Translations under genes and position numbers: made by a program
Notes under the pieces: model-generated
What the model saw: only the letters and a program-made list of their open reading frames with translations
What the model was told of the DNA's origin: nothing
The model's database searches: none
Source of the DNA: Streptomyces sp. NBC_00425
GTDB taxonomy: Bacteria; Actinomycetota; Actinomycetes; Streptomycetales; Streptomycetaceae
Direction: 5' to 3'
DNA: 64,000 nucleotides
Assembly (NCBI RefSeq): GCF_036030735.1
Contig: NZ_CP107928.1
Location: forward strand, 2,790,001 to 2,854,000
In this document: piece after piece, positions 39,218 through 48,403 of the stretch
How the letters are laid out: every line of letters begins with the position of its first letter
Position numbering within the stretch: the stretch's first letter is position 1

Positions 39218-39400
39218 CTACTCAGGCCGGGCGGGCGGGTTGACCGGCAGCCTGGTGGCCTCCTCGAAGGTCTCCTCCGCTCGGCGGTAGGACAGCCTGG
39301 AGCGCCGACAGCACCCGGGGATCGGCCGGGTCGGTGAGCAGCAGCCGCAGGTCGTCCTCGACCGCGGCGGCGACCTCGTTGAACTTCCGGCGGGCATCAT
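39218..39400 (-). pseudogene. Fragment of an unidentified gene
   Basis: Two reverse frames combine to KFNEVAAAVEDDLRLLLTDP, LSALQAVL and SYRRAEETFEEATRLPVNPP, a plausible helical C-terminus broken by a frameshift. It abuts the transposase fragment. Source gene not recognised. Confidence 0.3.
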
Positions 39401-39855
39401 GGTCTACTTCACACTCGCGCCGGCGCTCTTCCACCAGGACTCCTACGACGATGTGGCCGACCATCTGGTGGGTGGCATACCGGAGTTGAGCTGCTGCTTC
39501 CCGCACAAGGCGTCGTTCACGCGGGCCCGGGAGCGTCTGGGCCGGAGGTTTTGGAGCGGCTCTTCCAGCGCCTGGCAGGCCCACTGGCCCCGAGAGGGCC
39601 GGTGGGCGGCTTCCTGCTGGATGTGCCGGACAACGAGGCCGGCTGCCACGCTTTGGCGAGCCGAAGGACTCCAGTAGGAAGCCGGGCGGGTTTCCGCAGG
39701 TGCGGATGGTGACGCTTACCGAGACCGGCACGCATGCCTCCATCGACGCGCGGCTGGGCGGCCCTGACAAGGTGCTGATCACCGTGCTCTACCTGCGGCA
39801 GGTCTGTTCCCAGAAGGTCTTGTACGACATGCTCGCCCTCAGCGACCGCACCATC
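39399..39855 (+). mobile_element. IS4-family transposase fragment joined to a second transposase fragment
   Basis: Three frames spell the N-terminal part of an IS4-family transposase: FTLAPALFHQDSYDDVADHL and KASFTRARERLG, then GFLLDVPDNEAG after a one-base loss near 39540, then VRMVTLTETGTHASIDARLGG. From about 39767 the frame changes character to DKVLITVLYLRQVCSQKVLY, typical of a different transposase N-terminus, and ends near 39855. No terminal inverted repeats were found. Confidence 0.6.
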
Positions 39856-40217
39856 AGGGCGCTGAGATCCTTCTCGTTGCTGTCGCGGTCATGGAGGCGT
39901 ACGGTCACGCCCTTCTCGGCGGCCTCGCGGACCGCGGTGTCGAAGGGCTTGGAGAGGATGCGGTAGACGTCCGGGGAGGCTTCGTCCTCGTCGAGGACCA
40001 GGGTTCGGTACATGGGGGTGTCGTCCTCCGGGCCGCCGATGCCGGAGTCACCGGTGCCGCCGCCCTTCGGCTGGGTGCCGTGGCAGGTTGTCGAAGGGCT
40101 CGACACGGCTTCCACGGTCTGCGCGCCGACCGTCGAGCCCTGGAGTCCGCCGAGAGCCGGGACCGCGACCGTCACGGCCGCGATCGCGCCGGGCCCGGTG
40201 GGTGTTCGCTTGGCCAT
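39789..40217 (-). CDS. Truncated hypothetical protein running into IS sequence
   Basis: 142 residues from an ATG at 40217 with a strong GGAGGGAG site. A possible signal peptide (AIAAVTVAVPALGGLQGSTVGA) precedes DDTPMYRTLVLDEDEASPDV and FDTAVREAAEKGVTVRLHDR. From about residue 121 (39855 downward) the sequence is the complement of the transposase fragment, so the native C-terminus has been lost. Function not recognised. Confidence 0.45.
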   Translation of the reverse strand: MAKRTPTGPGAIAAVTVAVPALGGLQGSTVGAQTVEAVSSPSTTCHGTQPKGGGTGDSGIGGPEDDTPMYRTLVLDEDEASPDVYRILSKPFDTAVREAAEKGVTVRLHDRDSNEKDLSALMVRSLRASMSYKTFWEQTCRR

Positions 40218-40344
40218 GTCTCCCTCCGGTTCTTCGCCCCGTGTGGGGTCGCCCGGGTCGGCGGGACCGCGATCGGTACTGAGACTTTGGAGAAGGGCGC
40301 GGCGTTCGGCCCGTGGTCCGGAGATCTCCACGCCTTGCCCGCTC

Positions 40345-41250
40345 TCACCCCTTCCGCCGCGTTCCAAAGGTCGTGCGGGGGTTGCGCCTCTTGAGCCTCG
40401 CCCCCCTCCGTAGGTCGCGGGCAGCCGGGGTCAGGCGCCAGTATCCGTACGGGTTGTGGAAGAAGTCGTCGTCCTCGAACCGTTCGCACTCCACACGGTT
40501 CATGATCCAGCGCGTGGCGTCCTGCGCGATGCGGAAGCCCTCGCCGTTCTGGACGCCGTGGTCCGGCTGCTCGGTCAGCAGGTAGTACGACGCGATCTCC
40601 ATGGTGGTCACCCACTCCCACAGCAGCTCCGGCTCGGGCACCGCGGTGCTTTTGGGGACCAGCTCCAAATCGGCCTCGCCCAGGAGGTGCATGCCGCAGC
40701 TGTAGTAGACCTCCCCGTCGTGGATCACCGGCACGACCCACGCCCGGACGAGAGCGCCGACCAGGTCGTGCGCGGTCTCGGCGGCCGCCGCCTCGCTCGC
40801 CAGGGCCAGCCACCGCTCCCGACCGCGGGCCACCCCGCTGGACTCGTTCTTCACCGCGGTGGCTCCGCTGGCCAGCAGGGCCGCGGTGACGGCCAGCGCC
40901 CGGCGGGACACATCGAGGCCGGTGGTCTGGGAGACCGGCGGTGACAGGACATAGGCGACCGAGTCGTGTGCGTCCACCGCGGCCCAGTCGTCGTCGCCGA
41001 ACTCGTCGACGCCGGTGGCCCGGCGGGAAGCCACCGCGACGTCGAACGCCTCACGCATCCGGGGGTCAGGCTCCCGCTGGAACTCGTCGAGCGTGAAGTC
41101 CCCCGCGCCTGCCTCCTCGACCACCCGGCTGATGACATCGGGATCCAGGCCCACGCCGACCGCGCACAGCACGTGCCTCGGCGTCACACCGGACGCCGGG
41201 ACCACGAAGCGCGTGCCATCGATGACGTGTCCTTGCCACACCTTGCTCAT
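40345..41250 (-). CDS. Hypothetical protein, about 300 residues
   Basis: 301 residues from the ATG at 41250, acidic, no signal peptide. Readable segments are VTAALLASGATAVKNESSGV, AHDLVGALVRAWVVPVIHDG and FFHNPYGYWRLTPAARDLRR. The middle alanine-rich part faintly recalls DUF4261-like proteins, but I cannot assign it. Codon use is typical of the host and the frame is intact over its full length, unlike its neighbours within the direct repeats. A weak GGGCAG precedes the start. Confidence 0.6.
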   Translation of the reverse strand: MSKVWQGHVIDGTRFVVPASGVTPRHVLCAVGVGLDPDVISRVVEEAGAGDFTLDEFQREPDPRMREAFDVAVASRRATGVDEFGDDDWAAVDAHDSVAYVLSPPVSQTTGLDVSRRALAVTAALLASGATAVKNESSGVARGRERWLALASEAAAAETAHDLVGALVRAWVVPVIHDGEVYYSCGMHLLGEADLELVPKSTAVPEPELLWEWVTTMEIASYYLLTEQPDHGVQNGEGFRIAQDATRWIMNRVECERFEDDDFFHNPYGYWRLTPAARDLRRGARLKRRNPRTTFGTRRKG

Positions 41251-41375
41251 CTGCCCAGCATCGCAGATGTGCGTACGACGTTGTGATCCCTGTGGCACCA
41301 ACAGACAGCGTGGTCCGGCCCGTTCACGCGGTTCCCCTCGTCCCCGGAAAAAGCAGGGGCGCGGGGAACGGTCGG

Positions 41376-41540
41376 TCACGTCTGGCCCCACCTTTGGTTG
41401 TCCTGACCGTCGCAGGTCCACAGGACGCGCTTCGTGCCGTTGGCGTGGTCCGCGTTGTAGGCGCCCAGGCAGATACCCGAGTTGACGTCGACGATCGTGC
41501 CGTTGGAGGTGCCGCGGTCCCAGGCGTACGGGCTTTCGGA
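41376..41540 (-). pseudogene. Ricin-type (CBM13) lectin fragment
   Basis: The reverse frame ends GTIVDVNSGICLGAYNADHA, GTKRVLWTCDGQDNQRWGQT, then stop: one beta-trefoil QxW repeat and the natural end of a lectin domain. Everything upstream is integrase sequence in another phase, so only the last piece of a lost lectin gene remains. Confidence 0.55.
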
Positions 41541-41639
41541 CTTCCCGGCACGTCTCGCGGAGGGGAACGTGCCGTTCTCGTGTGCACCGGCTCTCGATCC
41601 GGTGCTGTCCGGTGCGGTGAGCGACTTCTGCAAGGTTGT

Positions 41640-42873
41640 GAGCAGGAGGCCCATTTCCAGGCCGTGTGAACGTGGATGCCGAGGAGTTCCGCGAGAACCG
41701 GGGAGGGCAGTTGTCCTGCCAGGGCGGTCAGCGCAGCGCTGCGGGCGGGAATGGTGTGGAAGCCGTGGCGTCGCATCAACAGGCTGTAGCCGGCGGTGCT
41801 GAGGGGCTGGCCGGGAACTGTCCCGGGGAAGAGCCAGGTCCTCGCTGACGGGCTGACGGCCATCGAGGCTGCCTGGTGAACATGGTCGGCGAGTCCGGTC
41901 ACCAGGGCGGCTGGCCGGGGCGGAACGAACAGTGGTCGGCGACCGAGGCTGAGGTGGACGCCGTCGATGTCGCGGCGGATGTCGCCCGTGGTCAGGAGCC
42001 GCACGGTGGCGGCGGGCATGCCATAGAGCAGGGTGAGCGTTCTGCCGACGCGGACCCGCAGACCCGCAGACCCGCAGGGGCAGGTCACAGTCGTTCAGGC
42101 ATCGGCGTAGCTCCTGGCGGCGCTGGTCCTCGGTGAGGATCAGGGTGTCGGGCACCGCGGGGGACGGCCGGATGCAGAGCTCGTCGGTCAGGCCACGCTG
42201 GTGGGCCCAGGTCAGGAACGAGCGGATGCCGCGCCGGCGCCGGGGTCCAGAGGTCAGCCTGCGATCGAGGCTGTCCTGTGTGACGGTGGCCAGGTTGAGC
42301 TGTTGTTCATCGAGCCGGTCCAGGAACGACAGGATGAGGGTGACATGGCCGTGGATGCGGCCCCAACTCCTGGGCGTGGTGCGCCCTTTGGATACCCGAT
42401 GGCGCGCTTGGCGCGCAACAGAAGCCAGTATGTGCACGGGTGAACGAGGCGGGCATGGGCCGGCGGCCGGTCGACCAGGATCCGCTCCAGCCATGGAGGG
42501 ATTCGTTCGAGCCCTTCCTCCCGGGGTTCGAGCACGGCGGTGTGGGCCAGGAGGGCACGCACGTAGCACTCGTCGCGGCCGGCAGGGAGGGTGTCGAGGA
42601 GGTCGTGGGTCACGCGCTTGCCGGCCGCGGCGAGTTCGGCGAGGAGTCGGGCGCTGATGCTGCTCTGCAGCCAGCTGATGATCCGCACTGGGTCGTCGTC
42701 GGCCTCCAAAGAGTGCAGCAGCGGCAGTAGCTGTGGTCGCGCAAGGCCGACCGCCAGTCACCCGGCGCCCGGTCCGCAGGACCTTCACCAGCCGCAAGCC
42801 GTTCCAAAAGCGCGCGTTGGCGTTCACTCAGCGCGGACACCGATGGACGATCGTCGCCCCGCACACGCTGCAT
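41640..42873 (-). pseudogene. Tyrosine-recombinase/integrase pseudogene
   Basis: Reading three frames in turn gives a Streptomyces integrase-like protein: MQRVRGDDRPSVSALSERQ and LLERLAAGEGPADRAPGDW, then VRIISWLQSSISARLLAELA to RAKRAIG, then VTQDSLDRRLTSGPRRRRGI and RSFLTWAHQRGLTDE, then LTLLYGMPAATVRLLTTGDI to LLGIHVHTAWKWA. At least three frameshifts separate these parts, and the end is replaced by the lectin fragment. It therefore cannot make an active recombinase. Confidence 0.65.
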
Positions 42874-42909
42874 AGTGCCGAAAGAGTGGCCGTGGGCAGT
42901 GGGAGTTCC

Positions 42910-42929
42910 CTGGGACTTTTCTGGGACTT
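42910..42929 (+). repeat. Right 20-bp direct repeat
   Basis: Identical to 38449-38468 and followed by a related GGCCG. It lies 37 bp upstream of the integrase start. Confidence 0.8.
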
Positions 42930-43100
42930 CCGGCCGCATCAACGAGTAAGCGCATGAAACAGCTGAAAGACCATTACTACAGGTCAGCGACCTGCAACCG
43001 GTCATCGCAGCAGGTCACCGCGTCCGCTGGTCCCTCCCGGGACATCTGAGGCCCTCGGCGGAGTGCCGCCGAGGCCCCCCGACTGCGGCTCTTCCGCGGA

Positions 43101-43500
43101 GTGCCCTTCGAGATCGTCACCGACGAGTCCGCGGCGGCGCTCGCGCCGGGCAGTGCCGCGGCGCAGCCCGGCACTGCGCTCATGCCCGCGCAAGCACTGC
43201 GCGTCTTCCATCCGCCCTACGGCAGGGATCGAGGGCCGCGGTCTCGTCGACCGGCATCCGCGGACCATCTCGCTGCCCGACATCAACCTGCCGGTCGACG
43301 GCATCCACCTGGGTCACGCACGCCTCGTCCAGGCGCGCGAGGACGAGCGCGTCGTGGTCCGCCTGGACGCCGGCACGTCCCTGTCGATCATCAGTTCCCC
43401 CGTCGGCGGCACGGCACCCTGGGACGGTCGCTGGGCCGCCCCGGGACGCCTGCCCCGCCGTCGCCGTCGGCGAACCCGCGACGGCCGCACGGAAGCCTTC
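43101..43500 (+). pseudogene. Possible frameshifted gene remnant
   Basis: MPFEIVTDESAAALAPGSAA in one frame and ISLPDINLPVDGIHLGHARL and DERVVVRLDAGTSLSIISSP in another could be parts of one protein broken near 43225. No family recognised; it may be noncoding. Confidence 0.25.
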
Positions 43501-43504
43501 GGGA

Positions 43505-43993
<489 letters not shown>

Positions 43994-44159
43994 TCACTCC
44001 TTCGGTGGCGAGTCCGCACCGGTCGTCGACGTACGGTCCGGGAGTTGTCCTGGTGCTGTCACGCTTTCGGGCGGGCCCTGGCGACGGCTCCCGGCCGGGC
44101 GCATGGTCTACCCATGCGGGCCGACCGGACGGCCGACCCCGCCGACGTGGAGGTGCGCG

Positions 44160-44354
44160 ATGTGTTCCCACCAGCTTCCCGGCGCTGCTGCCGACGCCCG
44201 TCCCGTGCACGTCGTCGCCGCCCACCCCGAGCAGGGCTGGAACCTGCTGTGCGACGGCACGATCGTCTTCGACGACTCGGGCGAACTGCTGCCCGACGGC
44301 CGTGTCGTGGCCCCGCATCGCGTGACGGTGCACCAGCTCGCCGTCGCGGCCTGA
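44160..44354 (+). CDS. DUF5999-like small protein
   Basis: 64 residues, MCSHQLPGAAADARPVHVVA, then HPEQGWNLLCDGTIVFDDSG and ELLPDGRVVAPHR. This matches the short actinobacterial DUF5999 family, whose members start with a Met-Cys pair and share the HPEQGW and LLPDGR words. GGAGG lies six bases before the ATG. The frame continues upstream to 43776 but has no start supported by a ribosome site. Function unknown. Confidence 0.75.
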   Translation: MCSHQLPGAAADARPVHVVAAHPEQGWNLLCDGTIVFDDSGELLPDGRVVAPHRVTVHQLAVAA

Positions 44355-44610
44355 CCCACCCGGCCCGACCCGCCCGGTCGATCCGCCCTGTCGATTCGAT
44401 CCGCCCTGTCCGACCTACCCGGTCCGAGCCGTTCGGTCGATCCCCCGGGTCCGCCCCACCGAGCCGGGCCCACCGCGCCCGACCCACCCGGTCCGAGCCG
44501 CTCGGTTGCCGCGCTCGGCCTGACCCCCTTCGCCCGCCCTGCGTCGGTCGCGAGCGGGGCCGGTCGGCGGTCCGCCGGTCGCGGGGGTACGTCGGCGGTC
44601 GTGAGCCCGG
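44355..44610. other. Repeat-rich spacer before ridA
   Basis: No gene. Two copies of ACCCGGTCCGAGCCGYTCGG (about 44417 and 44486) and many CCCGACCC/CCGGTC words. It lies past the 3' ends of the convergent DUF5999 and ridA genes. Confidence 0.6.
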
Positions 44611-45012
44611 TCAGTGGTCCAGCACCGCGAATCCGTCCAGCTCGACGAGTGCCTGCTCGTCCCAGAGCCGGACGATTCCGATGACCGCCATCGCCGGGTA
44701 GTCGCGGCCTGCGGACCGCCGCCAGATCGCGCCCAGTTCGGCGGCGTGCTCACGATAGGCGGCGACGTCCGTGACGTAGACGGTGACGCGCGCCAGGTCG
44801 GACGCCGTGCCGCCGGCCGCCGTCAGCGCGGTCAGCAGGTTCGTGAGCGCCCGCGCGAACTGTTCCGGCAACGACTCCCCCACGACGCTCCCGTCGGCGT
44901 CCAGCGCGGTCTGGCCGGCCAGGAAGACGATGCGACTGCCGGTGGCGACGACGGCGTGGGAGAAGCCGGTGGGCGGCGAGAGCCCCGGCGGGTTGACGCG
45001 CTCGGCTGTCAC
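44611..45012 (-). CDS. ridA: RidA-family imine/enamine deaminase
   Basis: 133 residues, YjgF/RidA fold: FLAGQTALDADGSVVG, QFARALTNLLTALTAAGG, VTVYVTDVAAYREHAAELGA and ALVELDGFAVLDH. The arginine usual near residue 105 in active RidA (IxGRP region) is not obvious; the segment reads MAVIGIVRLWDEQALVE. RidA proteins hydrolyse reactive enamines and imines to ketones and ammonia. The GTG overlaps the acyl-CoA dehydrogenase stop (GTGA). In a 2-aminobenzoyl-CoA pathway it would release the amino group, a role inferred from context. Confidence 0.8.
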   Translation of the reverse strand: MTAERVNPPGLSPPTGFSHAVVATGSRIVFLAGQTALDADGSVVGESLPEQFARALTNLLTALTAAGGTASDLARVTVYVTDVAAYREHAAELGAIWRRSAGRDYPAMAVIGIVRLWDEQALVELDGFAVLDH

Positions 45013-46430
45013 TCGGCCTCCCGGTCGACTCGCTCGGGCTGGGAGGCGTGCGGCGACCGGTCGGCCCGCACCGTCGCCCGTCCGCCTCTCTCGTTCTCTT
45101 CGGCCCGCGCGATCAGGTCACCCCGCGCGACCGGATCTGCCTGCCCGATCGGATCTGCCTGCCCGATCGGGTCTGTCTGCCCGATCCGGCCTGTCTGCCC
45201 GTTCCGCTCCGCCTGCGTGATCCCGTCCGGAGGGTCGGCGGGGGCGTCCGGACTCACCGGCCCGGTGTGCCCGGTCCGGTCCGCGTGCTCCGCCCGCTGT
45301 GCGAGATCCGCGTACAACTCCTTTGCGATGATGCCGCGTTGCACCTCGCTGGCGCCCTCGTAGATCCGTGGTGCGCGCACCTCCCGGTAGAGGTGTTCGA
45401 GCAGGTGGCCGCGGCGCAGGGCGCAAGCGCCGTGGAGTTGGACGGCCGCGTCGACGACGTACTGCGCCGTCTCGGTGGCGAGCAGCTTGGCCATCGCGGC
45501 GCGCCGGGAGACGTCGGGGGCGGCGGCGTCGTACGCGGTCGCCGCCGCGTGGACCATCAGCCGGGCCGCCTCCGTGCGCAGCGCCATCTCGGCAACCTGG
45601 TGCGAGACCGCTTGCAGGTCACGCAGCTTGCCGCCGAACGCGTCACGTCGGGCGGTGTGGGCGAGCGTGGCGTCGAGCGCGGCCTGTGCCATGCCGACGG
45701 CGAACGCGCCGACGCTCGGACGGAACAGGTCCAGGGTGCCCATGGCGACGCGGAAGCCGCGGTCGGGCTCGCCCAGCACGTCGTCCGCGGTGACCGGGAC
45801 GGCGTCCAGGCGGAGGGCGCCGATGGGGTGCGGGGAAAGCATGTCGAGGGCGGAACCGGTGAGGCCGGGGCGGTCGGCGGGGAGCAGGAAAGCGGTGACG
45901 CCCCGCGCTCCGGCCCCGGGGGTGGTACGCGCGAAAACGGTGTAGAAATCGGCTTCCGGCGCGTTGGAGATCCAGCACTTCTCGCCGGTCAGCCGCCACC
46001 CGTCCGCTCCGTCGCACTCGGCGGCCAGTGACAGCGCGGCCGCGTCCGAGCCGGCGCCCGGCTCGCTCAGCGCGAACGCGGCCACCGCGGTGCCCTCGGC
46101 GACGTCGGGCAGCCAGCGGCGGCGCTGGGCGGCGGTGCCGTGGGCGTGGACCGGGTGGGCGCCCAGTCCCTGCAGCGCGAGTGCCGTCTCGGCCTCGGTG
46201 CAGGCGTACGCGAGGGATTCGCGCATCAGGCAGAGGTCGACCGCGCCGGAGGTGAACAGCCGGGACAGCAGCCCCAGGCGGCCGAGTTCGGCGACGAGCG
46301 GACGGTTGACGCGGCCCGGCTCGCCCTTCTCGGCGAGCGGGCGCAGCCGGTCGGCGGCCAGCGCGCGCAGTTCGGCGCACCAGTCGGTCCGTGCCGGGTC
46401 GATCGAGAACGCGGGCATCGTTGCGGGCAT
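45009..46430 (-). CDS. Acyl-CoA dehydrogenase with repetitive C-terminal tail
   Basis: 473 residues. The FAD-dependent fold is complete up to about 390: FALSEPGAGSDAA and TGEKCWISNAPEADFY signatures, and the catalytic-base region IYEGASEVQRGI. After LYADLAQRAEHA comes a tail of about 85 residues with GQTDPIGQADPIGQADP repeats, encoded by 18-bp tandem repeats and absent from normal members (about 380-400 residues). The ATG at 46430 has GGAAGG upstream. It leads a two-gene unit with ridA, divergent from the CoA ligase, and would oxidise a CoA-thioester intermediate of aromatic breakdown. Confidence 0.85.
   Translation of the reverse strand: MPATMPAFSIDPARTDWCAELRALAADRLRPLAEKGEPGRVNRPLVAELGRLGLLSRLFTSGAVDLCLMRESLAYACTEAETALALQGLGAHPVHAHGTAAQRRRWLPDVAEGTAVAAFALSEPGAGSDAAALSLAAECDGADGWRLTGEKCWISNAPEADFYTVFARTTPGAGARGVTAFLLPADRPGLTGSALDMLSPHPIGALRLDAVPVTADDVLGEPDRGFRVAMGTLDLFRPSVGAFAVGMAQAALDATLAHTARRDAFGGKLRDLQAVSHQVAEMALRTEAARLMVHAAATAYDAAAPDVSRRAAMAKLLATETAQYVVDAAVQLHGACALRRGHLLEHLYREVRAPRIYEGASEVQRGIIAKELYADLAQRAEHADRTGHTGPVSPDAPADPPDGITQAERNGQTGRIGQTDPIGQADPIGQADPVARGDLIARAEENERGGRATVRADRSPHASQPERVDREAE
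45133..45204. repeat. Four in-frame 18-bp tandem repeats
   Basis: Unit GGATCTGCCTGCCCGATC twice, then GGGTCTGTCTGCCCGATC, then a diverged copy. They encode the six-residue repeat GQADPI in the dehydrogenase tail on the reverse strand. Confidence 0.85.
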
Positions 46431-46783
46431 CGCCCTTCCCCTCTGCCGTGAATGGTGCGCGCGGTCGCGGCACGACCGTCGCGGCCGTCCGCTGCCGGTC
46501 CGTGCAGCCGCAGTCCTCATGTGTCGGCCTCGGCCTGCCGGCTCGTCCGTACGGCCCGGTCCTCCCACGTCCGGGGGGGGGCCGACCGTGTGGCCTGCCG
46601 GCTCGTCCGGGCGGTGCTCCCGGACGGTCCGCACGGTCGCGCCGTCCGCACCTTCTCCGACGGTATCGCGTACCGTTGACTGTCGTCACCAACGCGATAC
46701 GCTCGTTGCGCGATCCCACGACGACGACCGCCCTCCAGGGCAGCCCAGCCGGACAGTCCATCCAGGCAAGGGGGCGAACACCC
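46431..46783. other. Divergent promoter region acyl-CoA dehydrogenase / CoA ligase
   Basis: 353 bp with no gene. It contains an 18-bp direct repeat GGCCTGCCGGCTCGTCCG at 46532 and 46592, a run of nine G (46573-46581), and the composite operator at 46664-46699. Confidence 0.6.
46664..46699. promoter_or_regulatory. Composite operator shared with the enoyl-CoA hydratase promoter
   Basis: TATCGCGT and ACGCGATA (perfect 8-bp arms) flank the symmetric core TGACTGTCGTCA at 46677-46688. The identical 12-mer, again between TATC and GATA, lies upstream of the enoyl-CoA hydratase gene at 52905. The PaaX-type regulator encoded between them is the likely binder. Confidence 0.65.
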
Positions 46784-48388
46784 ATGAACGTCTCGGCCCA
46801 CGTCGACACCTTCGCGCGCGACCACCTCCCGCCGCCCGGCCACTGGCCCGAGCTGCGCTTCGAGCTGCCCGGGCTGAACTACCCCGACCGGGTGAACTGC
46901 GCCGCCGAGCTGCTCGACGGGGCCGCACCGGAACGGCCCGTGTTCCACACCGCGTCGGGGCCGTCGTGGACGTACGGCGAACTGCGTGCCCGTGTCGACC
47001 GGATCGCGCATGTGCTCACCAGTGACCTGCGGGTCGTGCCCGGCAACCGGGTGCTGCTGCGCGGGCCCACCACGCCGTGGCTGGCGGCCTGCTGGCTGGC
47101 CGTGCTGAAAGCGGGTGCGATAGCGGTTACCGTCCTCGCCCAGCAACGACCGCACGAACTGCGCACCATGTGCGAGATCGCGCGGGTGGGGCACGCGCTG
47201 TGCGACATCCGGGCCGTCGACGACCTCGTCAAGGCGGAGGCGCCCGGCCTGCGGATCACGACGTACGGCGGCGACGGCCCCGACGATCTGTTGAACCGGC
47301 CGTCGTCGGCGGAACCCTTTCGGGCTGTCGAAACCGCTTCCGACGATATTGCGCTGATCGCGTTCACCTCCGGCACCACCGGTCGTCCCAAGGGTTGTCT
47401 GCACTTCCACCGGGACGTGCTGGCGATAGCCGACACGTTCTCGGAACACGTCCTGAAGCCGCTTGCGGACGATGTCTTCGCGGGCAGCCCGCCGCTCGGC
47501 TTCACCTTCGGGCTCGGCGGCCTCGTCGTCTTCCCGTTGCGGGCCGGGGCGAGCGCGCTGCTGCTGGAACAGGCGGGCCCCCGGCAACTGTTGCCGGCGG
47601 TCGCCGCGCACCGTGTGTCCGTGCTGTTCACCGCGCCCACCGCCTATCGCGCGATGCTCGACGATCTCGGCGACCACGACGTGTCGTCCCTGCGGCGCTG
47701 CGTCTCCGCCGGCGAGAACCTGCCCGCGGCCACCTGGCGTGCCTGGCACGAGCGGACCGGTCTGCGGCTGATCAACGGCATCGGGGCCACGGAGCTGCTG
47801 CACATCTTCATCTCCGCCGCGGACGAGCGGGTACGGCCCGGCACCACCGGCGTTCCGGTGCCCGGCTGGCACGCGCGCGTGCAGGACGCGTCCGGTGCGC
47901 CCGTGCCGGACGGCGAGCCCGGACTGCTCGCCGTGCGCGGCCCGGTGGGCTGCCGGTACCTGGCCGACCCACGACAGCAGCAGTACGTGCGGGACGGCTG
48001 GAACGTCACCGGTGACACCTACGTCCGCGAGTCCGACGGGTATTTCCGGTACGTCGCCCGCGCGGACGACATGATCATCTCGGCCGGGTACAACGTCTCC
48101 GGGCCCGAGGTCGAGGAGGCGCTGCTGCGTCACCCCGACGTCCTCGAGGCGGCGGTCGTGGGACGACCCGACGAGCGCCGTGGGCAGTCGGTGGTCGCGT
48201 TCACCGTCCTGCGGGAGGGTGCACGGTGTGACGCCGAGACCCTGCGCGCCTTCCTCAAGGAGGAGCTCGCGCCCTACAAGTGCCCGCGCGAGGTCGTCTT
48301 CCTGGAGGCGCTGCCGCGCACGGCGACCGGCAAGCTCCAGCGCTTCAGGTTGCGCGCAAGCGGTTGCACCGAAGGTGACCAGCCGTGA
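46784..48388 (+). CDS. Benzoate/2-aminobenzoate-type CoA ligase
   Basis: 534 residues, ANL superfamily. The P-loop FTSGTTGRPKGCL is at about 193-205, the adenylate motif GATELLHIFIS follows near 345, then GDTYVRESDGYFRYVARADD and the catalytic lysine in TATGKLQRFRL near 515. The overall pattern fits benzoate-CoA ligase-like enzymes that include 2-aminobenzoate-CoA ligase. It activates an aromatic acid with ATP and CoA. Neighbouring 2-aminobenzoyl-CoA monooxygenase and RidA genes point to anthranilate; salicylate is the main alternative. The ATG at 46784 has only a weak AGGGGG. Confidence 0.82.
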   Translation: MNVSAHVDTFARDHLPPPGHWPELRFELPGLNYPDRVNCAAELLDGAAPERPVFHTASGPSWTYGELRARVDRIAHVLTSDLRVVPGNRVLLRGPTTPWLAACWLAVLKAGAIAVTVLAQQRPHELRTMCEIARVGHALCDIRAVDDLVKAEAPGLRITTYGGDGPDDLLNRPSSAEPFRAVETASDDIALIAFTSGTTGRPKGCLHFHRDVLAIADTFSEHVLKPLADDVFAGSPPLGFTFGLGGLVVFPLRAGASALLLEQAGPRQLLPAVAAHRVSVLFTAPTAYRAMLDDLGDHDVSSLRRCVSAGENLPAATWRAWHERTGLRLINGIGATELLHIFISAADERVRPGTTGVPVPGWHARVQDASGAPVPDGEPGLLAVRGPVGCRYLADPRQQQYVRDGWNVTGDTYVRESDGYFRYVARADDMIISAGYNVSGPEVEEALLRHPDVLEAAVVGRPDERRGQSVVAFTVLREGARCDAETLRAFLKEELAPYKCPREVVFLEALPRTATGKLQRFRLRASGCTEGDQP

Positions 48389-48403
48389 TGCCGAAGACTT
48401 AAG

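Larger units (their letters stand above)
38449..42929. mobile_element. Decayed integrase-bearing island between 20-bp direct repeats
   Basis: CTGGGACTTTTCTGGGACTT occurs at 38449-38468 and, in the same orientation, at 42910-42929. Between the copies lie an integrase pseudogene, transposase fragments, a frameshifted antitoxin-like gene and a truncated gene. The right copy is about 40 bp upstream of the integrase start, the usual place for an attachment site. Everything inside that can be tested for coding integrity is broken except the gene at 40345-41250. Confidence 0.5.
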
